From positions 1-64,000 of the forward strand of contig NZ_SCWA01000001.1 of NCBI RefSeq assembly GCF_004359615.1: a stretch of DNA of 64,000 nt, read 5' to 3'. This document shows positions 19,688 through 28,072 of the stretch, one piece after another. The notes under the pieces are model-generated. The model saw only the letters and a program-made list of their open reading frames with translations, did not search any database and had not been told where the DNA came from. A program made the translations under genes and the position numbers. The stretch comes from Macrococcus brunensis (GTDB taxonomy: Bacteria; Bacillota; Bacilli; Staphylococcales; Staphylococcaceae). Positions within the stretch are counted from its first letter, which is position 1; the number at the start of each line of letters is the position of its first letter.

Positions 19688-20461
19688 TTATTCAGCTGCT
19701 TCATCCTGAATGTTTAATTCTTGTTTGATCCAGTCATAACCTTCTGCTTCAAGACGCTGAGCAAGTTCTTCTCCGCCTGACTTAACGACGCGACCTTGCA
19801 TCATCACGTGTACGAAGTCTGGTGAGATGTAGTTCAGAAGACGTTGATAGTGAGTGATGATCAGGCAACCGAAGTTTTCGCCGCGCATTTCATTGATTCC
19901 TTTTGATACGACTTTAAGCGCATCGATATCGAGTCCTGAGTCAATTTCATCTAAGATAGCAAATTTAGGTTCTAACATCATTAATTGAAGAATTTCGTTA
20001 CGTTTTTTCTCCCCGCCAGAGAATCCTTCATTTAAGTAACGTGTTGCCATATCAGGGTCCATTTCAAGGAATTCCATCTGTTTATCCATTTTTTTAATGA
20101 ACTGCATTAAGTTGATTTCCTGACCTTCTTCACGACGAGAGTTAATCGCTGAACGTAAGAAGTCTGCATTTGTCACACCTGAGATTTCAGATGGATATTG
20201 CATCGCAAGGAAAAGACCTGCCTGCGCACGTTCATCTACTTCCATTTCAAGAACATTTTCGCCATCAAGTAAGACTTCGCCTTGAGTGACTTCATATTTT
20301 GGATGACCCATGATCGCTGATGATAAAGTTGATTTACCTGTACCATTTGGTCCCATGATAGCGTGAACTTCACCTTGTTTGATTGTTAAGTTTACACCTT
20401 TTAAAATCTCTTTTCCTTCGATTGAAACGTGTAAATCTTTAATCTCTAATACTGATGCCAT
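19688..20461 (-). CDS. sufC: Fe-S cluster assembly ATPase SufC
   Basis: A 257-residue ABC-type ATPase that drives conformational change in SufBC2D. Walker A is GPNGTGKST (near residue 34), the signature is [11 protein letters not shown] (near residue 144) and Walker B is [12 protein letters not shown]. The K-K-R after the signature is typical of SufC. The ATG at 20461 follows GGAGGG by about seven bases; an in-frame GTG at 20476 overlaps that site and is unlikely. It is the first gene of sufCDSUB, with its own promoter upstream. Confidence 0.95.
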   Translation of the reverse strand: MASVLEIKDLHVSIEGKEILKGVNLTIKQGEVHAIMGPNGTGKSTLSSAIMGHPKYEVTQGEVLLDGENVLEMEVDERAQAGLFLAMQYPSEISGVTNADFLRSAINSRREEGQEINLMQFIKKMDKQMEFLEMDPDMATRYLNEGFSGGEKKRNEILQLMMLEPKFAILDEIDSGLDIDALKVVSKGINEMRGENFGCLIITHYQRLLNYISPDFVHVMMQGRVVKSGGEELAQRLEAEGYDWIKQELNIQDEAAE

Positions 20462-20558
20462 TTGTGTACCCTCCACGAATTATAATTATTTTAAACTCTT
20501 AATAGTTTATAATGATTTTAATTTACAGTCAAAGACTCTTAAATTCATTTACTCAATT

Positions 20559-20586
20559 ATTATAACGTAAACAGAATGATTGTTAA
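20559..20586 (-). promoter_or_regulatory. Promoter of the sufCDSUB operon
   Basis: On the minus strand TTAACA (20586-20581), 16-base spacer, TATAAT (20564-20559), about 100 bases upstream of sufC. I see no clear operator beside it. Confidence 0.6.
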
Positions 20587-20633
20587 ACGGATTGAGACCA
20601 TTTCATTGAGAATCGTGGTGGAGTGATTGAAAA

Positions 20634-20663
20634 TAAAAAACACTCAGCACAAGGCTGAGTGTT
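20634..20663 (-). terminator. Terminator after metQ
   Basis: ACACTCAGC, 5-base loop, GCTGAGTGT, then TTTTTTATTTT on the minus strand. Confidence 0.9.
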
Positions 20664-20668
20664 AACTA

Positions 20669-21490
20669 TTAGTTTGCAGCAATAACTGCACCTTTATATT
20701 TCTCATCAATAAATTTCTTAACGTCATCAGATTGAAGGGCTTTGACAAGTGCTTTGATTTTAGCATCGTCTTTATGACCTTTCTGTACAGCGATTAAGTT
20801 AGCATATGGTGAGTCTTTATCTTCAAGTGCGATAGAATCTTTAACCGGGTTCAGTTTGTTATCAAGAGCGAAGTTAGAGTTGATGATGACCGCATCTCCT
20901 TCACCATTGTTAAATGATTTCGGTAAGAATTCAGCTGCCTGCTTGTTGTTGAATTTCAGATTCTTTTTGTTTTCAGCGATATCTTTGAATGTCGCTTTAA
21001 CCGGGTCTGTTCCTTCTTTTAATTTAATTAAGCCTGCTTTCGTGAAGAATGATAAGAAACGACCTTCTTCAGCTGGGTTGTTTGATACGAAAATTTCAGC
21101 GCCATCTGGTAATTCGTCTAATGATTTATACTTTTTAGAGTATACAGCCATCGGTTCGATGTGCACGTTACCAGCTGATTCTAATTTGTAGCCTTTTTCT
21201 TTTGTTTCAGTATCTAAGTATGGTGTGTGCTGGAAGAAGTTAGCATCTAATTCACCATCATTTAACAGGCGGTTAGGTGTTGTGTAGTCGTTGATGATCT
21301 TGATATCAAGCTTGTAGCCTTCTTTTTCAAGGATTGGTTTAACTTGTTCAAGCAGTTCTGCGTGAGGGGCTGGTGAAGCGCCTACTTTAATTGTTTTATC
21401 TTCTTTACCACTTTCCTTTGAGTCTGAGCCACATGCTGTCAGAACAACAGCGAATAACAGAGTGAGTGCAAATACTAAAAATTTCTTCAT
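20669..21490 (-). CDS. metQ: Methionine ABC transporter substrate-binding lipoprotein
   Basis: A 273-residue lipoprotein of the NlpA/MetQ family. A signal peptide with lipobox L-T-A-C ends near residue 19, so the mature protein is anchored outside the membrane. The binding-protein body contains the usual VGASPAPHAELLEQVKP start and NDYTTPNRLL region. The ATG at 21490 follows GGAGAAAAACG; longer in-frame extension would add an implausible leader. As the last gene of metNPQ behind a SAM riboswitch, it probably binds methionine. Confidence 0.92.
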   Translation of the reverse strand: MKKFLVFALTLLFAVVLTACGSDSKESGKEDKTIKVGASPAPHAELLEQVKPILEKEGYKLDIKIINDYTTPNRLLNDGELDANFFQHTPYLDTETKEKGYKLESAGNVHIEPMAVYSKKYKSLDELPDGAEIFVSNNPAEEGRFLSFFTKAGLIKLKEGTDPVKATFKDIAENKKNLKFNNKQAAEFLPKSFNNGEGDAVIINSNFALDNKLNPVKDSIALEDKDSPYANLIAVQKGHKDDAKIKALVKALQSDDVKKFIDEKYKGAVIAAN

Positions 21491-21515
21491 CGTTTTTCTC
21501 CTTTGTTTTTTATAT

Positions 21516-22211
21516 TTAACGTTTATCCGTGCGCTTCGCAAGGAAGTCACCGATAAACTGTATTGCAAAGACAATCAGCAGAATAAAGACAGTTGAGACT
21601 AAAATCACATCATTCTGACTGCGGGTAAAACCAACTAAATAAGCAAGGTTACCGAGTCCGCCTGCACCGATGACGCCGGCGATAGCCGTTGCACCGACAA
21701 GCGAAATCGTCGTGACAGTGATACCTGAAATAAGTGCAGGCATCGATTCACGAAGCAGTACTTTCCAGATCAATGTCCAGCGGCTTGCGCCCATCGCTTC
21801 TGCTGCTTCAATGACACCCTTATCGATTTCTTTCATACCGATTTCAACAAGACGAGCATAGAACGGTGCAGCACCGATGATCAAGGCTGGAAGTGCACCT
21901 TTAACCCCGCTGATCGTGCCCATCAGGACATTTGTGAACGGGATGAGGAGCAGAATCAGGATAATAAACGGAATCGCCCGGAACAAGTTGACGAAAAATG
22001 CCATGATGTTATAGAAAATCTTAGCACCTTTTGATTTACTGCGTGACGCAAGGAATAACGCCGTTCCGATAATCAGACCAAATACAAACGTAAAGATGGC
22101 CGAGATAATCGTCATATAAAGAGTTTCATAGACTGCGACCCAGACATCCGGCCAGACCACATTTTCAAAGCTGAACATTTCTCTCAGCGTGTCCATCATT
22201 GTATTATCCAC
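21516..22211 (-). CDS. metP: Methionine ABC transporter permease
   Basis: A 231-residue permease with five to six transmembrane helices and the EAA loop ([19 protein letters not shown]) that contacts the ATPase. The start is most likely GTG 22211, seven bases after GGAGGTG, which overlaps the end of metN by eight bases; an ATG lies four codons downstream. It belongs to the MetI-type family. The metN-metP-metQ order and tight spacing support a single importer. Confidence 0.92.
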   Translation of the reverse strand: MDNTMMDTLREMFSFENVVWPDVWVAVYETLYMTIISAIFTFVFGLIIGTALFLASRSKSKGAKIFYNIMAFFVNLFRAIPFIILILLLIPFTNVLMGTISGVKGALPALIIGAAPFYARLVEIGMKEIDKGVIEAAEAMGASRWTLIWKVLLRESMPALISGITVTTISLVGATAIAGVIGAGGLGNLAYLVGFTRSQNDVILVSTVFILLIVFAIQFIGDFLAKRTDKR

Positions 22212-23229
22212 GTCTTTCCACCTCCGCTTCTACACCATGCACCTTTAACTCATCGAACATTCTCTCGACGTCTGCAGTCAGTGCAGGAACATGTACAATC
22301 AAATGGCCGAAAGAGCCGTTTTGCGTATGCTTGATGTTCCCTGCAAGTACATTCGCATCCAGATCGTATTTTCTGATCATGCGACTGACAATCGGCTGCC
22401 CCGTAGAAGAACCGACAAACTTCAGTCGAAGGATTGCACCTGTCGGATAATGCGCCATGATTTCATCGATAGAGGCTTCGACTTCAGCATCTTTCAGATC
22501 GTCTTTGACAAAACGCTGCGTGACGCTGGATTGTGGGTTTTCAAACACCTGCATAACAGGTCCCTGTTCCACGACACGACCATTTTCCATGACAGCGACT
22601 TGATGACAGATTTTACGGATGACCTGCATCTCGTGCGTGATCAGAATAATGGTCAGGTTGAGCTGGCGATTGATGTTGACTAACAGATCCAGAATCTCGT
22701 CTGTCGTCTGCGGATCGAGTGCACTCGTCGCTTCATCACAGAGCAGGACAGTCGGGTTATTCGCAAGTGAACGGGCAATACCGACACGCTGCTTCTGTCC
22801 ACCTGATAACTGAGAAGGATAAGCATTTTCACGTCCTTCAAGCCCCACCATACGAATCAGTTCATTGACACGTGCCGTACGCTCCGATTTAGAGACGCCA
22901 GCGATTTCAAGTGGAAATGAGATATTATCGAATACAGTACGTGACCAAAGCAGATTGAAATGCTGGAAAATCATACCGATCTTCTGTCTTTTCTTTCTAA
23001 GGTCAGTCGGACTGAGTTCTGCTATGTTATCGCCACCGACAACCACATCACCTGTCGTCGGTTTTTCAAGACCATTAAACATACGGATTAGCGTACTTTT
23101 ACCTGCGCCTGAAAAACCAATGACACCATATATTTCACCTTCGTTGATCGTCAGATTGACATCATCAACGGCAGTAATCGTTCCTTTCTTCGTTGCAAAC
23201 TGCTTAACTACTTGATTTAACGTAATCAC
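22204..23229 (-). CDS. metN: Methionine ABC transporter ATP-binding protein
   Basis: A 341-residue ATPase with Walker [10 protein letters not shown] (near residue 38), signature [13 protein letters not shown] (near residue 141), Walker [13 protein letters not shown] and switch histidine ITHEM. A C-terminal NIL/ACT-like domain (about residues 265-341) that binds methionine and inhibits transport in this family is present. Translation starts at GTG 23229, five to six bases after AAAGGAGGTACG. It is the first gene behind the SAM-I riboswitch. Confidence 0.93.
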   Translation of the reverse strand: MITLNQVVKQFATKKGTITAVDDVNLTINEGEIYGVIGFSGAGKSTLIRMFNGLEKPTTGDVVVGGDNIAELSPTDLRKKRQKIGMIFQHFNLLWSRTVFDNISFPLEIAGVSKSERTARVNELIRMVGLEGRENAYPSQLSGGQKQRVGIARSLANNPTVLLCDEATSALDPQTTDEILDLLVNINRQLNLTIILITHEMQVIRKICHQVAVMENGRVVEQGPVMQVFENPQSSVTQRFVKDDLKDAEVEASIDEIMAHYPTGAILRLKFVGSSTGQPIVSRMIRKYDLDANVLAGNIKHTQNGSFGHLIVHVPALTADVERMFDELKVHGVEAEVERRG

Positions 23230-23255
23230 TTACGTACCTCCTTTAAATGAATAAA

Positions 23256-23400
23256 GCGTCTTTCCCGTAAAGAGAAAGACGCAATGAGTTCATCGTCTCT
23301 CATCTTCTAAAGCTCATGCTTTATGTGAATTGGCACCATGTCATAAGACGGTTGCCGGGCTTCATAGGGCACATCCCTCCACCACTCTTGATAAGAGTTA
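23256..23400 (-). promoter_or_regulatory. SAM-I riboswitch (S-box) with terminator, upstream of metNPQ
   Basis: Minus strand: P1 5' arm CTCTTATC (23397-23390) pairs with GATGAGAG (23304-23297). Between them lie GTGGAGGGA, GCCCGGCAACC and GGTGCCAATTC, the conserved S-box core. A stem GCGTCTTTC/GAAAGACGC (23282-23256) with a T-containing tail follows as the terminator. Binding of SAM should stabilise P1 and end transcription before metN. Confidence 0.95.
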
Positions 23401-23416
23401 TATTCAATTGTTATAC

Positions 23417-23445
23417 ATATTAGACTACAATATTTAAATCGTCAA
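23417..23445 (-). promoter_or_regulatory. Promoter of the metNPQ leader
   Basis: TTGACG (23445-23440), 17-base spacer, TAATAT (23422-23417) on the minus strand. The -35 lies inside the end of the thioredoxin-like gene. The predicted start is just before the riboswitch. Confidence 0.75.
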
Positions 23446-23733
23446 TACTTTCCGAATAATTTCATAAATATTTGTGACAGATTCGAATCGGTAGACTGTC
23501 TCCACAACTTCATCATCTTTGACAATGAGAAGAACAGGGACACTCATCAACTGATAATTCTGCGCCAGAGACTCCGCAAAATTTAAATCTACTTTCATGA
23601 TATTGACTTCAATCAGCTCTGGAATGATATCTATTATGCGCTCTGCAACTTTACAAGTGCCACAGAGCGGCGTGTAGCCGAATATCACATAATCACCAGA
23701 CGGGGCTGAAGGCAAATACTCGCTGACTTTCAT
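23434..23733 (-). CDS. Thioredoxin-like protein (YusE-like)
   Basis: A 99-residue single-domain thioredoxin-fold protein. The redox motif C-G-T-C is in TPLCGTCKVAERI (about residues 24-27) and a cis-proline is in SVPVLLI. It has no signal peptide and should be cytoplasmic. Its start lies 41 bases inside the Toprim gene in another frame, so the two are probably co-translated. The ribosome binding site is weak (GGAAG), which fits coupling. The partner protein is not known. Confidence 0.75.
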   Translation of the reverse strand: MKVSEYLPSAPSGDYVIFGYTPLCGTCKVAERIIDIIPELIEVNIMKVDLNFAESLAQNYQLMSVPVLLIVKDDEVVETVYRFESVTNIYEIIRKVLTI

Positions 23734-24076
23734 CTTCTACTTCCAGACCTTTCACTTCAAACTCATGTTTCATTAATTTTTTGGCAAGGTAATCAACAGG
23801 ACAGCGGCCGACTTCACCATAAGTCGGATCGATATAGATATGCTTACATTCACTTAAATGACGTTTGAACCAGCTGCGAATGTTCTTTCCAGCTTTATCA
23901 GCATCGGTCATCACGTAGACATTATGACCTGTCAGTTCATCGAGCATTTCATCCATTTTACTGATTCCCATCGTGCCGTTCGTGCAAATAATATGTACAG
24001 GTTCAGATAAAACTTGTTGTAACTTTTTCTTGTCAGACTTGCCTTCCACAACTATGACTTTACTGATTACAGACAT
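23693..24076 (-). CDS. Toprim-domain protein (YusF-like)
   Basis: A 127-residue protein made almost entirely of a Toprim domain: V-V-E-G-K-S-D at residues 9-15 with the catalytic glutamate, and V-Y-V-M-T-D-A-D-K-A-G near residue 55 with the D-x-D metal site. It resembles the Toprim domain of RNase M5 and DnaG but is shorter than either. It may be a small nuclease or a nucleic-acid-binding factor; no function is established. AAAGGTGATGAG precedes the ATG. It overlaps the thioredoxin-like gene by 41 bases. Confidence 0.75.
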   Translation of the reverse strand: MSVISKVIVVEGKSDKKKLQQVLSEPVHIICTNGTMGISKMDEMLDELTGHNVYVMTDADKAGKNIRSWFKRHLSECKHIYIDPTYGEVGRCPVDYLAKKLMKHEFEVKGLEVEDESQRVFAFSPVW

Positions 24077-24102
24077 CTCATCACCTTTTCATATGCAATT
24101 AT

Positions 24103-24135
24103 AAAAAAAATCCTTGATAAGAATCTTATCAAGGA
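24103..24135 (-). terminator. Terminator after gcvH
   Basis: TCCTTGATAA, loop, TTATCAAGGA followed by eight T residues on the minus strand. Confidence 0.92.
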
Positions 24136-24146
24136 AATTATAGCAT

Positions 24147-24527
24147 TTACGCGTTAATCATTTCATCATATTGAGCTTGATCAAGTAACTCATTTAATTC
24201 ATCGTCACTTTCAGTCTCAACTTTGATCATCCAAGCATTTTCGTATGGAGATTCGTTAACGAATTCTGGAGAATCTTCAAGTTCGCTGTTTACTTCTACA
24301 ACTTTACCACTAAGTGGAGCGTATAATTCAGATACTGTTTTAACAGATTCAACGCTACCGAAAGGTTGTCCTGCTGAAATTTCATCGCCAACTTCTGGAA
24401 GTTCAACGAATACGATGTCTCCAAGTTCTGATTGAGCGAAGTCAGTAATACCGATTGTTTTTACGTTTCCTTCTGATTTTACCCATTCGTGATCTTTAGA
24501 ATATTTTAAGCCTTCAATAGTTGCCAC
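24147..24527 (-). CDS. gcvH: Glycine cleavage system H protein
   Basis: A 126-residue lipoyl-carrier protein. The lipoylated lysine is in [15 protein letters not shown] (about residue 63). It shuttles the aminomethyl group in the glycine cleavage system; in Firmicutes it also acts as the first acceptor of octanoate for lipoate synthesis, which links it to lipA at 8704. The start is GTG 24527 with AGGAGGGG upstream. No other gcv gene is nearby, in line with the lipoate-relay role. A TTGAAT-17-CATTAT promoter candidate lies in the 24530-24590 gap. Confidence 0.93.
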   Translation of the reverse strand: MATIEGLKYSKDHEWVKSEGNVKTIGITDFAQSELGDIVFVELPEVGDEISAGQPFGSVESVKTVSELYAPLSGKVVEVNSELEDSPEFVNESPYENAWMIKVETESDDELNELLDQAQYDEMINA

Positions 24528-24594
24528 AAAAATCCCCTCCTAATAATGATTACACTCTAATAATGACATAGCATGACGGGTTATTCAACTTTTT

Positions 24595-24948
24595 TTATAG
24601 CCAAATCTGACGATATTGTTCTTCCTTGAATCCAAGTGTTATCTGCTTCCCGTTAGTCGCAAGGGGTCTTTTAACAAGCATACCGTCCGATGCAAGCAGA
24701 TTTAATTTTTCTTCCAGTGATAACGTTTCCAATTTTTCTTTTAATTCAAGCTCTCGGAACTTGGCGCCCTGACGATTGAATAACTGATCGACATCAACAC
24801 CTGTATCGTCAACCAACTTCTTGAATTCAGCAGCAGTCGGTGTCAGTTCAACAATATTGACCGGTTCAAAACTGACACCATGCTCCTGAAGAAATTGAGC
24901 TGCTTTTCTACATGTTGAACAATTAGGTAACTGATAAAATTTTAGCAT
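24595..24948 (-). CDS. ArsC/Spx-superfamily protein (YusI-like)
   Basis: A 117-residue thioredoxin-fold protein of the arsenate reductase/Spx family. The N-terminal C-S-T-C motif (about residues 10-13, in LPNCSTCRKA) matches the Spx/YusI type, and a conserved K-R-P-L segment lies near the C-terminus (LVKRPLATNG). It is not necessarily an arsenate reductase. The ATG at 24948 follows GGAGGAAGACG. It is divergent from the thioredoxin gene at 25084 and sits in the same conserved neighbourhood as in Staphylococcus and Bacillus. Confidence 0.8.
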   Translation of the reverse strand: MLKFYQLPNCSTCRKAAQFLQEHGVSFEPVNIVELTPTAAEFKKLVDDTGVDVDQLFNRQGAKFRELELKEKLETLSLEEKLNLLASDGMLVKRPLATNGKQITLGFKEEQYRQIWL

Positions 24949-25083
24949 CGTCTTCCTCCATACAGTAAGATAAAACAATAGTACCAATATTTTGACAATA
25001 GAACAAATGCTTCTTAAGCTCATCGTTTATTTTTTGAGTGATGGTGGTATATACTAAATACAAATACAAAAAGGAGCATGACT

Positions 25084-25407
25084 ATGAGAACAATAAGTCA
25101 ATATGCAGAATTCGAAGAGATTATTAACCAGGATGAACAGATTATCGTAAAATTCTTTGCTGACTGGTGCCCGGATTGTTCAAGAATGGATTACTGGATT
25201 GATCCAATCGTTGATGAGTACCACGATATTACATGGTATAAAATTAACCGCGACCAAGTACCTGAAGCAGCTACAGAAAATGATGTCATGGGCATTCCAA
25301 GCCTTTTGATCTTTAAGAATGGCGTAAAACAAGCGCACCTGCACTCAGCCAATGCGAAGACACCTGAAGAAGTTAAAGCATTCTTAGCAGAACATATCGA
25401 AAAATAA
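25084..25407 (+). CDS. Thioredoxin-like protein (YtpP-like)
   Basis: A 107-residue cytoplasmic thioredoxin-fold protein. The redox motif is C-P-D-C in DWCPDCSRMDYW (about residues 29-32) rather than CGPC, and the cis-proline is in MGIPSLLIF. The atypical dipeptide suggests a dedicated partner rather than general thioredoxin duty. ATG 25084 is seven bases after AAGGAG; the ATG at 25078 would be one base away. It is a single-gene unit with its own terminator. Confidence 0.8.
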   Translation: MRTISQYAEFEEIINQDEQIIVKFFADWCPDCSRMDYWIDPIVDEYHDITWYKINRDQVPEAATENDVMGIPSLLIFKNGVKQAHLHSANAKTPEEVKAFLAEHIEK

Positions 25408-25408
25408 A

Positions 25409-25431
25409 AGCCGGCTATGCCGGCTTTTTTC
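25409..25431. terminator. Bidirectional terminator
   Basis: AGCCGGC, TAT/ATA loop, GCCGGCT followed by six T residues on the plus strand; the minus strand tail TTTTATTTT serves the nitroreductase gene ending at 25433. Confidence 0.88.
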
Positions 25432-25432
25432 A

Positions 25433-25972
25433 TTAGAACTCACTGATTAAGTTACTGTTTTTACGTGGCTTGTCTTCCAGTTGCTCAGGCAGTTCTGTCA
25501 AATACACTAATCCATAGACCATTTCATCATCATGAATGTCAAGCGCTGCATTAAACTTAGGCTCAAACATACTGGCCGGTGTCTTGATACAGCTGCCGAT
25601 TCCTGCGTCAAAGAGCAGTAACGATAATGTCTGCATATAGCCCCCGATAGCGAGCACGTCTTCAAGGCGCTGTTTCTGTCTGCGGTCTACCGGACCTGCA
25701 ATAATGAGTATACCACCGAGCTTTTGAGCCATCGCCGTAAAAGCCTGTCCTTTTTCATTATCATTTTTAAAGTTGACTTCAGCAAAGAGTCGCCCATATT
25801 CTGATAAGCGGTCTTTTTTCACCCATATAATGCGCCATGGTTCACGCATACCATGGTTAGGCGCATAAGCTGACAGCTCAATCGCCTGCTGAATCTGTGC
25901 ATCCTCAAAATAACTATCTTGCTCAAATTTCTTGATACTTCTTCTATTGATAATCAAGTCTTGAATAGACAT
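25433..25972 (-). CDS. ntrA: Nitroreductase family protein, NtrA-like
   Basis: A 179-residue flavin-dependent oxidoreductase of the NfsA/Frp superfamily. The N-terminal R-R-S-I-K-K-F FMN-binding motif is at residues 10-16, with APNHGMREPWR typical of the family and a C-terminal GLVYLTE region. In S. aureus a gene in this position (ntrA, near gcvH) is Fur-regulated and needed for iron release from siderophores. The Fur-like box over this promoter supports the same role; the orthology is from memory and context. It has its own promoter nested in the aroD terminator. Confidence 0.75.
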   Translation of the reverse strand: MSIQDLIINRRSIKKFEQDSYFEDAQIQQAIELSAYAPNHGMREPWRIIWVKKDRLSEYGRLFAEVNFKNDNEKGQAFTAMAQKLGGILIIAGPVDRRQKQRLEDVLAIGGYMQTLSLLLFDAGIGSCIKTPASMFEPKFNAALDIHDDEMVYGLVYLTELPEQLEDKPRKNSNLISEF

Positions 25973-25975
25973 GAG

Positions 25976-26023
25976 AAAAGCCCTCCCCTAGTTGATAACT
26001 ATTATCAATTATAGAGAAGGGCT
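25976..26023 (-). terminator. Terminator-like hairpin after aroD, containing the ntrA promoter
   Basis: Minus strand AGCCCTTCTC (26023-26014) pairs in full with GGGGAGGGCT (25988-25979), counting two G-U pairs, then TTTT. The 3' arm contains the GGGGAGG ribosome binding site of ntrA. The loop contains the Fur box and transcription start. Confidence 0.6.
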
Positions 26024-26036
26024 ATTATTTTGTAAA
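25993..26036 (-). promoter_or_regulatory. ntrA promoter with Fur-type box
   Basis: Minus strand TTTACA (26036-26031), 17-base spacer, TATAAT (26013-26008). Immediately downstream TGATAACTATTATCA (25993-26007 on plus) is a 7-1-7 inverted repeat one base away from the Fur consensus. Iron-loaded Fur would cover the start site. Confidence 0.75.
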
Positions 26037-26039
26037 TGC

Positions 26040-26765
26040 TTACTGATAAATCTCCATCAGTGCTTTCAGCTGCTGAACATGAAGCTGTCCCGGAGCTGCT
26101 TCCTGACCGATATGGCCATAAGTCAGGGCAGAGCCAAATGCGCCTCCTGCCAAACGGCTGAGTTTGCCTTGTTCACCCATCGCTATTCCGACGATGTGAT
26201 GATCAGAGTCTTGCTTTGTTTCGTAGACAGCTGTCAGAAGCTTAAGGACATCTCGCCCGTCTTCAGGCATGACCGCAAGCTTACTGTAATCCACATTCAG
26301 CTGCTGCATATGCTGATAAAGAGCTTTCATTTCCTTTAAGCTAGGGGTGTGATCCATCTCGTGATGAGAAACCAGCACCTGAATACCTTTGTCATGCGCC
26401 AGTTCAATCAGTTCGTTACGTAAATCTTCATACAGGAAAAGTTCGATATCAATAATATCGATACCACCCGCTTCAATAATGGAACGATTGAGTGCGTAGT
26501 ATTCATTAGGTTCGAGCTCGCCTTTACCCCCCTGGCCATGTGTGCGATAAGTAAAGATGATAGGCAGATTACTGAATTTCTCTTTTAATGTTTGCAAGTC
26601 TTCCAGATAATCTGAAGTCTCTTCTCCGCCACATAAATCCGCTCTATACTCGATAATGTCAATAAAGAGTTCATTATCTTCTACTTTTTTGTACAGGTCT
26701 TCCCACTGGTTCTTATCAGCGGATAAGGTCACCACTATTTTAGATTTCACATTCACTTTGTCCAT
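26040..26765 (-). CDS. aroD: 3-dehydroquinate dehydratase, type I
   Basis: A 241-residue TIM-barrel enzyme that dehydrates 3-dehydroquinate in the shikimate pathway by a Schiff base. The catalytic histidine is in VLVSHHEMDHTPS and the lysine in SKLAVMPED; E-Y-R-A-D near residue 35 and T-Y-R-T near residue 66 bind substrate. ATG 26765 follows GGAGGGAACGTT. It is monocistronic, and its 3' end merges with the ntrA control region. Confidence 0.93.
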   Translation of the reverse strand: MDKVNVKSKIVVTLSADKNQWEDLYKKVEDNELFIDIIEYRADLCGGEETSDYLEDLQTLKEKFSNLPIIFTYRTHGQGGKGELEPNEYYALNRSIIEAGGIDIIDIELFLYEDLRNELIELAHDKGIQVLVSHHEMDHTPSLKEMKALYQHMQQLNVDYSKLAVMPEDGRDVLKLLTAVYETKQDSDHHIVGIAMGEQGKLSRLAGGAFGSALTYGHIGQEAAPGQLHVQQLKALMEIYQ

Positions 26766-26824
26766 AACGTTCCCTCCGTTCTCATTATAAATATATACCA
26801 TTCAAATACATGAAGTAAACGAAT

Positions 26825-26856
26825 AAAAGAGCTCTGAACTAAGTTCAGAGCTCTGA
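26825..26856 (-). terminator. Terminator after lytM
   Basis: AGAGCTCTGAAC, TTA loop, GTTCAGAGCTCT, then TTTATTC on the minus strand. Confidence 0.85.
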
Positions 26857-26861
26857 TCATT

Positions 26862-27860
26862 TTATTGTTGATTGACATAGTTTGTCGGATCGACTGAGTA
26901 CTCATTGCCGACCCCACCTGCCATGCGCTGGAAATGCAGATGCGGTGCAGTAGAATTACCTGTGCTGCCTGATAAACCGATCTGCTGCCCTGCAGAGACA
27001 GATTGTCCTGCAGAAACATTCAGTGAATTCATGTGCATGTACCACTGGTAATAATTGCTGTTCGCTTCTTTAATTGTAACCTGGTTACCACCACCGTAGT
27101 TACTCCAGCCCGCTTGAATAACCGTGCCGTCAGTCAGAGAGTAAACAGGTGTATTCACAGGCATATCATAGTCAACACCATAATGTGCCCCGCCGCCGTA
27201 ATATTGACCGTATGGCTGCATTTTACTATAGCTCTTCAGCCAGCTGCTCGTTGCTTTTGCGTTATCAGTTTGAGCTGTTTCAGCTGTCTTCTGTGATGAA
27301 GAAGCTTGAGATTGTGGTTGAGTTGCGTTTGCTTGAGTTGAAGCAGTGTTTAGTGTTTGAGTTGTTGGTCGGGCTGCAGACTCATTATATGACTGAGCTG
27401 AAGGACTTACGTTTGTATGGCGTTCAGCCACTGGTTGTTCTGTTTTTTCTTCATTGACATTCACAGAAGTCGGAATCTGAGTCATATTCACATTACGGCT
27501 CGGCTGCGTAATATCGTAGCCCTCTTTTTCGATTGATTGATAAGATTGAGATGCTGAATAGTTATTATCCGGAATAAACATTTTCAGTTCGCTTTTCGGG
27601 AAATAAAAATAATGCTTTTTATTATTGCGATCTGTTAAATAGAAATACCATTCTTTATCATCAAACATACTTTGGTCCCATTTACCATCTTTAGTATGGT
27701 GATAATCTCCTTGCATATCTTTTGTATAGTACGAACCGTATTCATATGAATATCCTTTCACGGCCTCGTGAACGATTTCATCTGCCTGAACGTCATAACC
27801 TCCTGCTGAATAAAGTGCGAATCCTACACCAAGAGCTGAAGCTGCCATTAATTTTTTCAT
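26862..27860 (-). CDS. lytM: LytM-like glycyl-glycine endopeptidase (M23 family)
   Basis: A 332-residue secreted peptidase. A signal peptide covers about residues 1-26 (cleavage near VQADE). A tyrosine-rich N-terminal domain (about 27-115) like that of S. aureus LytM contains the asparagine-type zinc-blocking region, followed by a Gln/Thr/Ser-rich linker (about 125-215) and the M23 domain with H-x3-D (HYGVD), the general-base histidine in WYMHMNS and the H-x-H of APHLHF. It cuts peptidoglycan cross-bridges. ATG 27860 follows AAAGGAA. A WalR-like repeat lies upstream, as in S. aureus where WalKR controls lytM. Confidence 0.9.
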   Translation of the reverse strand: MKKLMAASALGVGFALYSAGGYDVQADEIVHEAVKGYSYEYGSYYTKDMQGDYHHTKDGKWDQSMFDDKEWYFYLTDRNNKKHYFYFPKSELKMFIPDNNYSASQSYQSIEKEGYDITQPSRNVNMTQIPTSVNVNEEKTEQPVAERHTNVSPSAQSYNESAARPTTQTLNTASTQANATQPQSQASSSQKTAETAQTDNAKATSSWLKSYSKMQPYGQYYGGGAHYGVDYDMPVNTPVYSLTDGTVIQAGWSNYGGGNQVTIKEANSNYYQWYMHMNSLNVSAGQSVSAGQQIGLSGSTGNSTAPHLHFQRMAGGVGNEYSVDPTNYVNQQ

Positions 27861-27902
27861 AAGTTCATTTCCTTTCGAATTTCGTGATAAATTAACTTTA
27901 GC

Positions 27903-27944
27903 AGTATAACAGTTTGAAATAAACACATGTAATTGCTTTGTAGC
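27903..27944 (-). promoter_or_regulatory. lytM promoter region with WalR-like box
   Basis: The -10 is TATACT (27908-27903 on minus). Upstream, on the plus strand, TGTAAT (27928-27933), 5 bases, TGTAGC (27939-27944) fits the WalR motif TGTWAH-N5-TGTWAH with one mismatch. It would lie at about -32 to -48. Confidence 0.45.
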
Positions 27945-28072
27945 CATCTCTTAAAATCGTAACAAAGCCGTTAAAAACATAACAACAGAATGACAAGGTG
28001 TAATTATTCAGACAATAACAGTATAATAAGTATACTAAAGGAGAGAAGGAGACATTTACGGATTATTATCAT

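Noticed and set aside
23230-23433. T-box or cobalamin riboswitch in the metN leader
   Set aside because: The conserved core matches the S-box; no T-box sequence or specifier stem is seen.
24595-24948. Arsenate resistance gene (arsC)
   Set aside because: The CSTC motif and chromosomal setting fit the Spx/YusI-like group; no arsB or arsR is near.
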